Shown here piece by piece: positions 34,539-44,334 of a stretch of DNA of 44,334 nucleotides. The DNA is from Alphaproteobacteria bacterium. GTDB lineage: Bacteria > Pseudomonadota > Alphaproteobacteria > Acetobacterales > Acetobacteraceae. The position numbers and the translations under genes are program-made. The stretch lies in NCBI GenBank assembly GCA_026400845.1, contig JAPLOH010000109.1, positions 2,648-46,981 of the forward strand, read 5' to 3'. Below the pieces are notes generated by a model. The model did not search any database. It saw only the letters and a program-made list of their open reading frames with translations, and had not been told where the DNA came from. How positions within the stretch are numbered: position 1 is the stretch's first letter; every line of letters starts with the position of its first letter.

Positions 34539-34802
34539 CTACGCAACCCGTTCTGCCGGTGTCAGCGGCACTTCGACGTCAATTTCGAGCGTTGATACGT
34601 GATTACCCCGGTCGAGTTTGATTTGCACCTTGTCGGGGTCGATATCGAGGTGGCGGCGGATGACGGCGAGGATTTCCTCTTGCAGGCGGGCAATGAGGTC
34701 GGATTTGCCGAAGGTCGAGCGTTCATGGGCGAGCAGGATTTGCAGCCGTTCGCGCGCGACGCTGGCGGTGGGTTTGCGGCGGAAGAACTGGAAAATGCTC
34801 AC
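34539..34802 (-). CDS. minE: Cell division topological specificity factor MinE
   Basis: An 87-residue MinE. The N-terminal membrane/MinD-contact part is [20 protein letters not shown]; the rest has the usual [20 protein letters not shown] and [11 protein letters not shown] dimerisation strands. MinE displaces MinD from the membrane and gives pole-to-pole movement of MinCD. Its start overlaps the minD stop by four bases. Confidence 0.97.
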   Translation of the reverse strand: MSIFQFFRRKPTASVARERLQILLAHERSTFGKSDLIARLQEEILAVIRRHLDIDPDKVQIKLDRGNHVSTLEIDVEVPLTPAERVA

Positions 34803-35614
34803 GCGACCCTCCGTCCGAACAGGCGGTCGACGAAGGAGCGGCGCTCCTGCGGGATGACGATGTCGATTTTTTCGCCGAGCAGGCGGCGCACCGCGTCCTG
34901 GTAGGCGCGGGCGGGGGCGGTGTCGGGGTTGTTGAGGGTGACGGGGATGCCGACGTTGGAGGCCTTCAGCACTTCCTGGCTTTCGGGGATGATGCCGAGC
35001 AGGGGTATGGAGAGGATGTCGAGCACGTCCTCGACCTTCAGCATGTCGCCGCGGGCGGCGCGGACGGGGTCGTAGCGGGTGAGGAGAAGGTGTTTTTCCA
35101 CCCGTTCGCCGCGCTGGGCGCGTTCGGTTTTGCTGTCGAGCAGGCCGATGATGCGGTCACTGTCGCGCACCGAGGAGACTTCGGGGTTGGTGACGACGAT
35201 GGCGATGTCGGCGTGGTGCATGGCCATGGCCGGCCCGCGCTCGATGCCGGCGGGGCTGTCGCACAGCACCCAGTCGAATTTCTCGCGCAGGTCGGCGATC
35301 ACTTTTGCCACGCCGTCGGAGGTCAGCGCGTCCTTGTCGCGGGTTTGCGAGGCGGGGAGGATGGAGAGGTTTTCCAGCCGCTTGTCGCGGATCAGTGCCT
35401 GGTGGAGTTTGGCATCGCCCTGGATGACGTTGATGAGATCGAACACCACACGGCGTTCGGCGCCCATGACAAGGTCCAGATTGCGCAGCCCGACGTCGAA
35501 ATCGACGACGACGACTTTCGCGCCGGTCTGCGCCAGTGCGGCCCCGATCGCGGCGGTGGAGGTGGTTTTGCCGACCCCTCCCTTGCCCGATGTGACCACG
35601 ACGACTTTGGCCAT
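34799..35614 (-). CDS. minD: Septum site-determining ATPase MinD
   Basis: A 271-residue MinD with the deviant Walker A KGGVGKTT (Lys11 and Lys16), the [17 protein letters not shown] switch region, and a C-terminal amphipathic helix ([12 protein letters not shown] region) for membrane binding. It recruits MinC to block division near the poles. GGAGGAGGAA lies ahead of the ATG. Position between minC and minE is standard. Confidence 0.98.
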   Translation of the reverse strand: MAKVVVVTSGKGGVGKTTSTAAIGAALAQTGAKVVVVDFDVGLRNLDLVMGAERRVVFDLINVIQGDAKLHQALIRDKRLENLSILPASQTRDKDALTSDGVAKVIADLREKFDWVLCDSPAGIERGPAMAMHHADIAIVVTNPEVSSVRDSDRIIGLLDSKTERAQRGERVEKHLLLTRYDPVRAARGDMLKVEDVLDILSIPLLGIIPESQEVLKASNVGIPVTLNNPDTAPARAYQDAVRRLLGEKIDIVIPQERRSFVDRLFGRRVA

Positions 35615-35631
35615 GATGTTCCTCCTCCAGC

Positions 35632-36381
35632 CTAGCGCTGTTGTGCGATGGTGATGCGGCCGGACTCGAGGCTGATCTGCACGGCGGCGCCGCGCATTTC
35701 GGGGTCCATGTCTTCGGCCGTCATGTAGAAGCCGTCGATGGAGACCAGTTCGGCCTCCAGCTTGCGGCAGAAGATGCGGGCGCGGGCGAAACCCTGGGCG
35801 CCGGCTAGGGCGCGGCCGCGCAGTGCGCCGTAGATGTGGATCGACCCGCCGGCGAGGATTTCCGCCCCGGAGGAGACCGAGCCGAGCACGGTGACGTCGC
35901 CTTTGGGGAACAGCACCGACTGGCCGGAGCGGACGTGGTCCTCGACGATGAGGCCGGGGGTGGATTGGGCGGGTTCGGGCGGCATTGAAGCGCCGGCCGA
36001 CGCATCCGCGCCCCCCCCGGCGGCTTCAGGCGCGGGCCGCACGGTGGGCTTGATTTCGACCACCCCGGTCGGCCGGCCGCCCAGCAGATGGCGGCGGAAC
36101 GGGGCGGCGCAGGGGATGTCGCCGATGTTCTCGACGTCGATCACGGTGATGCCAAGCGCCTCGATATCCGTCAGCAGCGTCGCCACGCCCTCGGTGCCCG
36201 GCGAGAGATGGGCGAAATCGACGATCACCGGTCTGGCGTTGAAGAATCCCGGGGCCTTGGCGATTTGCCCACGCAGGGCGGTCAGCCAAGGGACGAGCGG
36301 CGCCTCGGGCAGCACGACGAAGGCCATGAAGGAGCGGCCGCGGATTCGTATCTGCATCTGAGGGGTGATATCGCTGGGCAC
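35632..36381 (-). CDS. minC: Septum site-determining protein MinC
   Basis: A 249-residue MinC, inhibitor of FtsZ assembly. The N-terminal domain (about 8-115) is followed by a Pro/Ala-rich linker (about 116-145) and the C-terminal beta-helix domain with GDVTVLGSVSSGAEILAGGS and HIYGALRGRALAGAQG, as in all MinC. GTG 36381 gives the usual length; ATG 36357 is the alternative. It opens the minCDE operon. Confidence 0.95.
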   Translation of the reverse strand: MPSDITPQMQIRIRGRSFMAFVVLPEAPLVPWLTALRGQIAKAPGFFNARPVIVDFAHLSPGTEGVATLLTDIEALGITVIDVENIGDIPCAAPFRRHLLGGRPTGVVEIKPTVRPAPEAAGGGADASAGASMPPEPAQSTPGLIVEDHVRSGQSVLFPKGDVTVLGSVSSGAEILAGGSIHIYGALRGRALAGAQGFARARIFCRKLEAELVSIDGFYMTAEDMDPEMRGAAVQISLESGRITIAQQR

Positions 36382-36489
36382 CCCGCCAGGGTGCCGCCAC
36401 CCCCCTCTTGCGTCAACGCCAAACAGACGCGCAAACGCAAGATGTTGTGGATATCCCCGAATCCGACCCCCTATCGGTAGGGACTCCAG

Positions 36490-36509
36490 CGAGTCGCCGG
36501 AGCGACTCG
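36490..36509. terminator. Hairpin after the nitronate-monooxygenase-like gene
   Basis: CGAGTCGC and GCGACTCG pair in a perfect 8-bp stem with loop CGGA, five bases beyond the stop codon on the minus strand. It precedes minC and probably separates the two units, though it lacks a T-run. Confidence 0.55.
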
Positions 36510-36513
36510 GCGT

Positions 36514-37923
36514 TCAACGTCCCGTTAGAATCCGATCCACCAACTGCCGTACGGTCGGCACGAACCCGTTGCTGTAGAACGGATCCAGGCCGAAGCGGTA
36601 GGCGTTGTGGCCGGAGAACATCAGGTTGTTGTCCAGCGCCTCCGCCGAGTCGATATGGGCGACGTCCTGCAGGGTCTTCTGGATGCAGAAGCTGCGCGGG
36701 TCGGCCTTCTTGCCGTTGGTGTGGTCGGGCGTGTGCTGCGCCCAGTTGGAGAAGCGGCACTGGCTGAGGCAGCCCATGCAGTTCACCTGGTCGTCGTGGA
36801 TTTCGCGGCCCTTGTCGGGGGTGACGAAAATCAGCGTGCTGTCGGGCGTGCGCAACGCCTCGGTGAAGCCGGCAGATTCCCAGCCAAGTGCGCGGTCACG
36901 GTCGGTGGGGGTGAGGTAGACGATGCGCTTGCGCGGGCCGACGCCGAATGCCGCCTGGTGTTCGCCCACCGGCTCCATGGTGAAGGCGACCTGGCGCTCG
37001 CTGCGGCCACGCAACTCGCCCATGAAGCTGTTGTCGACCGCCGAAGAGTAGAAGCCGGTGGGGCTGAAGCGGTTGAGGTAGACGTCGCCCTCCTTCAGCG
37101 TCAGCAGGCGCTTCTTCCAGGTTTCGCTGATCGGGCTTTCCTTGGTCAGCAGCGGGCGGGTGCCGAACTGGAAGGCGATGGGGCCGAGATCGGGGTTGTC
37201 GATCCAGTCCTCCCATTCCTCCAGCCACCAGACGCCGCCGGCCATGATGATCGGGGTCTCGCCGAGGCCGAATTCGCGCATGATCTTGCGCAGCGCCAGC
37301 ACGCGGGGGAACGGGTCCTCCGGTTTCTGCGGGTCCTCACCGTTGGACAGGCCGTTGTGGCCGCCGGCCAGCCAGGGGTCTTCGTAAACGACACCGCCGA
37401 GCAGTTCGGAGGCCTTGTGGTAGGCCCGCTTCCACAGCGCGCTGAAGGCGCGGCCGGAAGAGATGATGGGGTAGTAGTGGACGTTGAATTTGGCAGCGAT
37501 GTCGGCGAGGCGGTAGGGCATGCCGGCGCCGCAGGTGATGCCGTTGATGAGGCCCTTGGCACCCTCCAGGATGCCCTGCGCAACGCGCTCGGCGCCGCCC
37601 ATCTCCCAGAGGAAGTTGATATGTATGCGACCCTGGCCGCCGGAGATTTCGTGCGCACGCTGGGCCTGGGCGATGCCGCCCTTGATCCCGTACTCCACCA
37701 GTTCCTCGTGGCGCTCGCGCCGCGTGCCGGCCCGGTAGGTCTGCGGGATGATGGCGCCGTCAGCGTCGTAGCTGTCGGCATTCACCGCGCTCAGCGTGCC
37801 GGCGCCGCCGCCCGCGGCCCAATGGCCAGCGGTGGTGCCGTTGGAGACGGCGACACCCTTGCCGCCCTCGACCAGCGGAAGAACATCCACTCCGCCCATA
37901 CGGATCGCATTGATCGGCTTCAT
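36514..37923 (-). CDS. Nitronate monooxygenase-like FMN protein with C-terminal Cys cluster
   Basis: A 469-residue TIM-barrel flavoprotein of the nitronate monooxygenase / 2-nitropropane dioxygenase family. Landmarks are GGVDVLPLVEGGKGVAVSNG at the N-terminus, AAGGGAGTLSAVN, GITCGAGMPY, YYPIISSGRAFSALWKRAY, PIIMAGGVWWLEEWEDW and AFQFGTRPLLT. It is longer than ordinary members (about 320-360): the C-terminal part has NCMGCLSQCRFSNWAQ and, later, FCIQKTLQD, so four cysteines (C-x2-C-x3-C plus one) that could bind metal or an iron-sulfur cluster. AGGGGACG supports ATG 37923. The substrate is unknown. Confidence 0.82.
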   Translation of the reverse strand: MKPINAIRMGGVDVLPLVEGGKGVAVSNGTTAGHWAAGGGAGTLSAVNADSYDADGAIIPQTYRAGTRRERHEELVEYGIKGGIAQAQRAHEISGGQGRIHINFLWEMGGAERVAQGILEGAKGLINGITCGAGMPYRLADIAAKFNVHYYPIISSGRAFSALWKRAYHKASELLGGVVYEDPWLAGGHNGLSNGEDPQKPEDPFPRVLALRKIMREFGLGETPIIMAGGVWWLEEWEDWIDNPDLGPIAFQFGTRPLLTKESPISETWKKRLLTLKEGDVYLNRFSPTGFYSSAVDNSFMGELRGRSERQVAFTMEPVGEHQAAFGVGPRKRIVYLTPTDRDRALGWESAGFTEALRTPDSTLIFVTPDKGREIHDDQVNCMGCLSQCRFSNWAQHTPDHTNGKKADPRSFCIQKTLQDVAHIDSAEALDNNLMFSGHNAYRFGLDPFYSNGFVPTVRQLVDRILTGR

Positions 37924-38002
37924 CGTCCCCTGCCTTGTCACTCGGTCGTCATATAGCCGATTCGGCGGCGGCGCGCACGGGGCACGCCGCCGCCGTATCG
38001 GT

Positions 38003-40231
<2,229 letters not shown>

Positions 40232-40495
40232 CACATCTATCCTTCAGTGGATGCGCGATGCGGCGGCCAGATAGGGGCCATCCGTCGTCCATGCGGGAGA
40301 CGGCGTCTCGGGCGGCATGGGGCGGCGGGCTGGAGGGCTCGACCGCGGCGTGGCGAAAAGACGGCCACAACCATGTTGCCGGAAACGCCGTCGCGACTCC
40401 CTCAATGGGCGAAGTATCGGAGCGGCCGTCTGTCGTTCCACCGCATGCGCGGCGGCCGGCGCGGGATGCGCCGGCTTCGGTGGTAGGCGAGTGAC
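40232..40495 (-). other. pnp leader region
   Basis: No gene is supported between pnp and the hairpin repeats. The stretch would be the untranslated leader of pnp mRNA. It contains a GC hairpin at 40456-40474 (CCGGCGC / GCGCCGG), which could be a processing site, as the pnp leader of E. coli is cut by RNase III; this parallel is inference. Confidence 0.4.
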
Positions 40496-40496
40496 G

Positions 40497-40640
40497 CAGG
40501 AAGAAAGCGCTTCTTTTTGAAAAAAGAAGCAAAAACTTTTCATCCGCTGGCCTTGTACTCTCCGCGGAGAGTATGGAACCAAACGGATAGAAGTTTTTTG
40601 GTTCTTTTTTTCAAAAAAGAACAGCTTCCTTCCCTTCACC
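40497..40640. repeat. Mirror-image pair of dispersed hairpin repeats (copies 4 and 5) between rpsO and pnp
   Basis: Copy 4 (40509-40546) has hairpin GCTTCTTTTT / GAAAAAAGAAGC then AAAAACTTTTCATCCG; copy 5 (40581-40622) is its reverse, ACGGATAGAAGTTTTTTGG then hairpin GTTCTTTTTTT / AAAAAAGAAC. Between them lies the palindrome TACTCTCCGCGGAGAGTA (40556-40573). The whole 144 bases are therefore an imperfect palindrome. In the rpsO to pnp direction it could terminate or slow transcription. Confidence 0.8.
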
Positions 40641-40652
40641 CAGTCGTCCTGG

Positions 40653-40922
40653 TTAGCGGCGCAGGCCGAGGCGCTTGATCAGCGTGTCGTAGCGGCCATG
40701 GTCCTTGCGCTTGAGGTAGTCGAGCAGCCCGCGACGGGCGCCGACCATCATCAGCAGGCCGCGACGGCTATGAAAGTCCTTCGCATGGACCTTCTGGTGC
40801 TCGGTAAGGTTGTTGATCCGCTCGGTCAGCAGGGCGACCTGCACTTCCGGGCTCCCGGTGTCGCCGGGGCTGGTGGCGTATTCGGCAATGAGCACCGTAC
40901 GGCGCTCGGCAGTGATCGACAT
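40653..40922 (-). CDS. rpsO: 30S ribosomal protein S15
   Basis: An 89-residue S15: [39 protein letters not shown] and [20 protein letters not shown] are all family signatures. GAGGAG eight bases before ATG 40922 sets the start. It lies between truB and pnp on the same strand, the usual order. Confidence 0.98.
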   Translation of the reverse strand: MSITAERRTVLIAEYATSPGDTGSPEVQVALLTERINNLTEHQKVHAKDFHSRRGLLMMVGARRGLLDYLKRKDHGRYDTLIKRLGLRR

Positions 40923-40971
40923 CGGATGTACTCCTCGTTCGGGTTGCTGGAACGCGTGGGCTCCGAGGCGC

Positions 40972-41898
40972 CTAGAGCAGGCGCTCCGGCTTGAGCATCC
41001 CGTCTTCCAGACGGCACAGCCCGAGCACGCGGTTCCCCGCCATCGCGCGCGCCAAACCCCCATCGGGGTTGGCACTTGCTGGGATCCGGCCCATCAACGT
41101 CACCAGGCTGATGGCCTGGCCATGTGAAAGGCCGAAGGCTTCCGCTTCTGTCAGGGCCAGCGCCGGGATGTCGGCCAGCGCGGTCGCGACCGGAAGCAGG
41201 AAGTCCGGAGAGACCGGCGGGGTATCCTCCCCCCGCTGCAATTTGTCCAGCGGAATCGCCTGCGCCTCGGTAAAGGGTCCCACGCGCAGGCGGCGTAGCG
41301 CCACGACGTGGCCGAGCGTCCCGCAGGCCACTGCGATGTCGCGCGCGAGACTGCGCATGTAGACGCCCTTGCCGGACTGCACCTCGAACACCACCGTGTG
41401 CGCATCGGGCCGCCCGATCAGCTCGAACCGATCGACCCGGGCTGGCCGCGCCTCCATTACCGGCGCGTTGCCGGCACGGGCAAGGTCATAGGCCCGCTCG
41501 CCACCGATCTTGATCGCCGAGAAGATCGGCGGCACCTGCATGATGTCGCCGATGAACGCGGGCAAAGCGGCGCGGATGGTCTCGTCACTGGGACGGACCT
41601 CGGAGGTGGCGATCACCTGGCCGTCGGCGTCATCAGTGTCGCGCGCCTCGCCCATGCGCAGCGTGAAATGGTAGATCTTGGTGCCGTCCATCACGTAGGG
41701 CACCGTTTTGGTCGCCGCCCCGAAGGCGACCGGCAGCAGGCCGGTCGCCAACGGATCGAGCGTGCCACCATGGCCGGCCTTCTGGGCATCGAACCAGCGG
41801 CGGACGCGATTGACCACGTCGGTGCTGGTGAGGCCCTGCGGTTTGTCCACGACAAGCCAGCCGTCGAGAGGACGGCCGCGGGGTTTACGGTGACGCAT
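40972..41898 (-). CDS. truB: tRNA pseudouridine(55) synthase TruB
   Basis: A 308-residue TruB, making the pseudouridine at position 55 in the T-loop of tRNAs. [15 protein letters not shown] carries catalytic Asp48; [36 protein letters not shown] and [12 protein letters not shown] are further conserved blocks. It begins eight bases after the rbfA stop. A short C-terminal PUA-like part ends the protein. Confidence 0.97.
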   Translation of the reverse strand: MRHRKPRGRPLDGWLVVDKPQGLTSTDVVNRVRRWFDAQKAGHGGTLDPLATGLLPVAFGAATKTVPYVMDGTKIYHFTLRMGEARDTDDADGQVIATSEVRPSDETIRAALPAFIGDIMQVPPIFSAIKIGGERAYDLARAGNAPVMEARPARVDRFELIGRPDAHTVVFEVQSGKGVYMRSLARDIAVACGTLGHVVALRRLRVGPFTEAQAIPLDKLQRGEDTPPVSPDFLLPVATALADIPALALTEAEAFGLSHGQAISLVTLMGRIPASANPDGGLARAMAGNRVLGLCRLEDGMLKPERLL

Positions 41899-41906
41899 CT
41901 GGGTTT

Positions 41907-42374
41907 TCAGTCCGGTTTCTTGAGGTCCCGCGCCACTTCCGGCGCGCGCAGCAGCTTGTCGACATGCGTCGCGTATTCGATGCTTTCGTCGGCCTGGAAG
42001 TGGATTTCCGGTGCCACTCGCAGGCGCAGCGCATGCGCCACCTGGCCGCGCAGGAAACTCGCGCAGCGACGCAGTGCCGGCAGTTTCTCGGCGATGTCGG
42101 AGCGGCCGAGGCGGGAGACGAAGGCGGTGGCGTGCTTGAGGTCCGGGCTGATCCGCACCTCCGCCACCGTGATGGTCACGCCGACCAGCTCATGATCGCG
42201 CACCTCGCCGCGCCCGAACACGCCGGCGAGGACATGGCGGATTTCCTCGGCCACCCGCAGCTGGCGCTGCGAGGGCGGCTTGGCGGATTGGTTGGCACGC
42301 GGTGGCCGGGGGGATGGCCGCGGCTTGGCGCCATTCCCTCGTTTCGCTCCAGTCTCTCGTTTGTCGACCGCCAT
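41907..42374 (-). CDS. rbfA: Ribosome-binding factor A
   Basis: A 155-residue RbfA, needed for late 30S maturation and cold growth. The KH-type core runs from [17 protein letters not shown] through [20 protein letters not shown] to [20 protein letters not shown] and the ending [14 protein letters not shown]. About 35 basic, proline-rich N-terminal residues precede it, more than in E. coli. ATG 42374 is 20 bases after the infB stop; the frame is open further but that would overlap infB. Confidence 0.95.
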   Translation of the reverse strand: MAVDKRETGAKRGNGAKPRPSPRPPRANQSAKPPSQRQLRVAEEIRHVLAGVFGRGEVRDHELVGVTITVAEVRISPDLKHATAFVSRLGRSDIAEKLPALRRCASFLRGQVAHALRLRVAPEIHFQADESIEYATHVDKLLRAPEVARDLKKPD

Positions 42375-42394
42375 CGGTGTCGCGCTCCCGGCTC

Positions 42395-44334
42395 TCAACC
42401 GGGAACGAGCTCGACCTCGTAGCACTCGACGACGTCGCCTTCGCGCAGGTCGTTGAAGTTGGCGAAGGACAGGCCGCACTCGTAGCCGCGGGCGACTTCG
42501 CGGACATCGTCCTTGAAGCGCTTGAGCTGGGTGAGGTCGCCCGCATGCACCACCACGCCATCGCGCAGCAGGCGCACGCCGCAGCCCCGCTTGACCAAGC
42601 CCTCGGTGATGTAGCAACCCGCGACCTTGCCGGTCTTGGTGATGTCGAACACCTTGCGGATTTCGGCATAGCCCAGGAACTTCTCGCGGGCCTTCGGCGC
42701 GACCTTACCTTTGACCATCTTCTCGATGTCATCGGCGACGTCGTAGATGATCGAGTAGTAGCGGATATCCACGCCGTCGCGCTGCGCCATGTCGCGCGCC
42801 TGGGTGGTCGCGCGGACGTTGAAGGCGACGATGACGGCACTCGATGCCTTGGCCAGTTGCACGTCGCTCTCGGTGATCTGGCCGACGCTGGACAGCAGCA
42901 CCCGGACCTTGACCTCCTCGTGCGCCTGCTTGAGCACGGTGGCGTGGATTGCCTCCGAGCTGCCCTGCACGTCGGCCTTCACGATGATGGCGACCTCTTT
43001 CTGGACGCCTTCCTGGATGCGGGCCAGCATCTGATCGAGCGTGCCGCGCGCCGCGGTCATCATGCCGGCCGTCTTGTCGCGCAGCTTGCGCTGGCGGAAC
43101 TCGCTGATTTCGCGGGCGCGGCCCTCATTCTCGACGGCCACGAAAGGCTCGCCCGCCATCGGCACCCCGGCGAGGCCGAGGATCTCGACCGGCATGGAGG
43201 GGCTGGCCACCTTGATCTGGCGGCCCTTGTCGTCGAGCATGGCGCGCACGCGGCCCCACTCGGCGCCGGCGACCACGATGTCGCCCTGTTTCAATGTGCC
43301 CTTCTGCACCAGCACGGTCGCCACCGGGCCGCGGCCGCGGTCGAGCCGGCTTTCCACCACCGAGCCCTCGGCGGCGCGGCTGGGATTGGCGCGCAGGTCG
43401 AGGATTTCGGCCTGCAGCATGATCGCCTCCTCGAGCTTTTCGAGGCCGGTCTTCTTCGTGGCGGAAACTTCGACGTCCTGCGTCTCGCCGCCCATATCCT
43501 CGACGACGATGTCGTACTGCAGAAGTTCCTGGCGCACCCGGGTCGGGTTGGCGTCGTGCTTGTCCATCTTGTTGATGGCCACGATGATCGGCGCGTCGGC
43601 CGCCTTGGCGTGGCGGATCGCCTCAATGGTTTGCGGCATGACGCCGTCATCGGCGGCCACCACCAGCACCACGATGTCGGTCACCGAGGCGCCGCGCGAG
43701 CGCATGGCGGTGAAGGCCTCGTGGCCGGGGGTGTCGAGGAAGGTGATGCGCCCACCCGACTTCATTAGCACCTGGTAGGCGCCGATGTGCTGGGTGATGC
43801 CGCCAGCCTCGCCGGCCGCGACGTCGGTCGAACGGAGCGCGTCGAGCAGGCTGGTCTTGCCGTGGTCGACATGGCCCATGATGGTGACCACCGGCGGACG
43901 GGTCGCAAGATCCTCGTCGATGTCCACGGCGCCTTCGAGGCCGATTTCGACGTCATCCTCGGAGACGCGCTTCACGCGGTGGCCGAATTCCTGCACCACC
44001 AGCTCGGCGGTGTCGGCATCAAGGCTCTGGGTGATGGTGGCCATCACGCCGAGCTTCATGAGGGCCTTGATCACCTCGGGTGCCCGCGCCGCCATGCGGT
44101 TGGCGAGTTCCTGGACGGTGATGTTGTCAGGCAGGACGACTTCGCGCACGACTTTCACCTGATCGGAGCGCAGACGCTCCAGTTCCGCCTGACGGCGGTC
44201 GCGTTCACGCTGCCGGCGGACGGACGCCAGGCTGCGGACCCGGTCGTCCTCACCTTCGATGGCGGCCATGACGTCGATGCGGCCGGGCCGGCGGCGGTCG
44301 TCGCCGGCCTTCTTGACCACCGCGGCCGGCTGCT
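42395..44334 (-). CDS. infB: Translation initiation factor IF-2 (N-terminus beyond window)
   Basis: The C-terminal 640-odd residues of IF-2, which brings initiator tRNA to the 30S subunit. The IF2_N element ([20 protein letters not shown]) is followed by the GTPase domain with GHVDHGKTS (G1), [10 protein letters not shown] (G2), DTPGHEAF (G3), NKMDKHDA (G4), then domain II, domain III and the C-terminal [20 protein letters not shown] region. The coding frame is open up to the right edge, so the true start and part of the long charged N-terminal extension are outside. It leads the infB-rbfA-truB-rpsO-pnp series. Confidence 0.98.
   Translation of the reverse strand, partial: QPAAVVKKAGDDRRRPGRIDVMAAIEGEDDRVRSLASVRRQRERDRRQAELERLRSDQVKVVREVVLPDNITVQELANRMAARAPEVIKALMKLGVMATITQSLDADTAELVVQEFGHRVKRVSEDDVEIGLEGAVDIDEDLATRPPVVTIMGHVDHGKTSLLDALRSTDVAAGEAGGITQHIGAYQVLMKSGGRITFLDTPGHEAFTAMRSRGASVTDIVVLVVAADDGVMPQTIEAIRHAKAADAPIIVAINKMDKHDANPTRVRQELLQYDIVVEDMGGETQDVEVSATKKTGLEKLEEAIMLQAEILDLRANPSRAAEGSVVESRLDRGRGPVATVLVQKGTLKQGDIVVAGAEWGRVRAMLDDKGRQIKVASPSMPVEILGLAGVPMAGEPFVAVENEGRAREISEFRQRKLRDKTAGMMTAARGTLDQMLARIQEGVQKEVAIIVKADVQGSSEAIHATVLKQAHEEVKVRVLLSSVGQITESDVQLAKASSAVIVAFNVRATTQARDMAQRDGVDIRYYSIIYDVADDIEKMVKGKVAPKAREKFLGYAEIRKVFDITKTGKVAGCYITEGLVKRGCGVRLLRDGVVVHAGDLTQLKRFKDDVREVARGYECGLSFANFNDLREGDVVECYEVELVPG

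Noticed and set aside
36446-36454. DnaA-box-like TGTGGATAT near rare AT-rich sequence
   Set aside because: A single imperfect box without neighbours, DnaA gene or AT-rich unwinding region does not support an origin.

Overview
The window is a GC-rich chromosomal segment from an alphaproteobacterium. The rpmH-rnpA-yidD-yidC-engB cluster, the rpsO-pnp and infB-rbfA-truB blocks, minCDE, a single-chain B12-type ribonucleotide reductase and many CaiB-type CoA transferases and LLM flavin oxidoreductases fit Rhodospirillales/Acetobacteraceae best. That placement is inference from gene content and style; no marker here fixes the genus.

Layout. 1-334 holds nothing recognised. 335-3603 (minus) is the ribosomal protein L34 / RNase P protein / YidD / YidC / EngB operon with a clear promoter. 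3648-5875 (plus) pairs a TVP38-type membrane protein with a MerA-like flavoprotein. 5930-7357 has a small membrane-tethered HisKA-like protein, a CheZ-like phosphatase and a small DUF2059 secreted protein. 7404-15228 is a metabolic stretch: two LLM flavin oxidoreductases, an enoyl-CoA hydratase divergent from a CoA transferase, and an Atm1-type ABC exporter flanked by two Nudix-type genes. 15257-15723 is a decayed IS5-like transposase. 15830-23048 (minus) is one compact seven-gene operon (CoA transferase, MaoC-type hydratase, two peptide-type permeases, binding protein, two ATPases), divergent from an IclR regulator across a 39-bp palindrome. 24172-27687 has a D-threonine-aldolase-like enzyme and a LysR / DoxX / DODA-type dioxygenase group. 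27753-30155 is the class II ribonucleotide reductase.

30156-32940 is an accessory island between two families of hairpin repeats. It carries an AT-rich orphan RelA/SpoT-type alarmone synthetase with its own upstream palindrome, an H-type lectin-domain gene on the opposite strand, and a ParDE toxin-antitoxin pair with a 17-bp palindromic operator. This is the part most likely to contain something little described (a possible defence or stress module).

33007-44334 returns to core genes: an SDR dehydrogenase, a small unknown protein, minCDE, a nitronate-monooxygenase-like protein with a C-terminal cysteine cluster, and the infB-rbfA-truB-rpsO-pnp translation/RNA-decay block, with infB running off the right edge.

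A dispersed hairpin repeat (consensus core AACGGATAAAAGTTTTTT followed by a T-stretch/A-stretch hairpin) occurs five times, at four loci, usually just after a gene end. Two copies face each other between rpsO and pnp, making a mirror-image structure around a CTCCGCGGAG palindrome.
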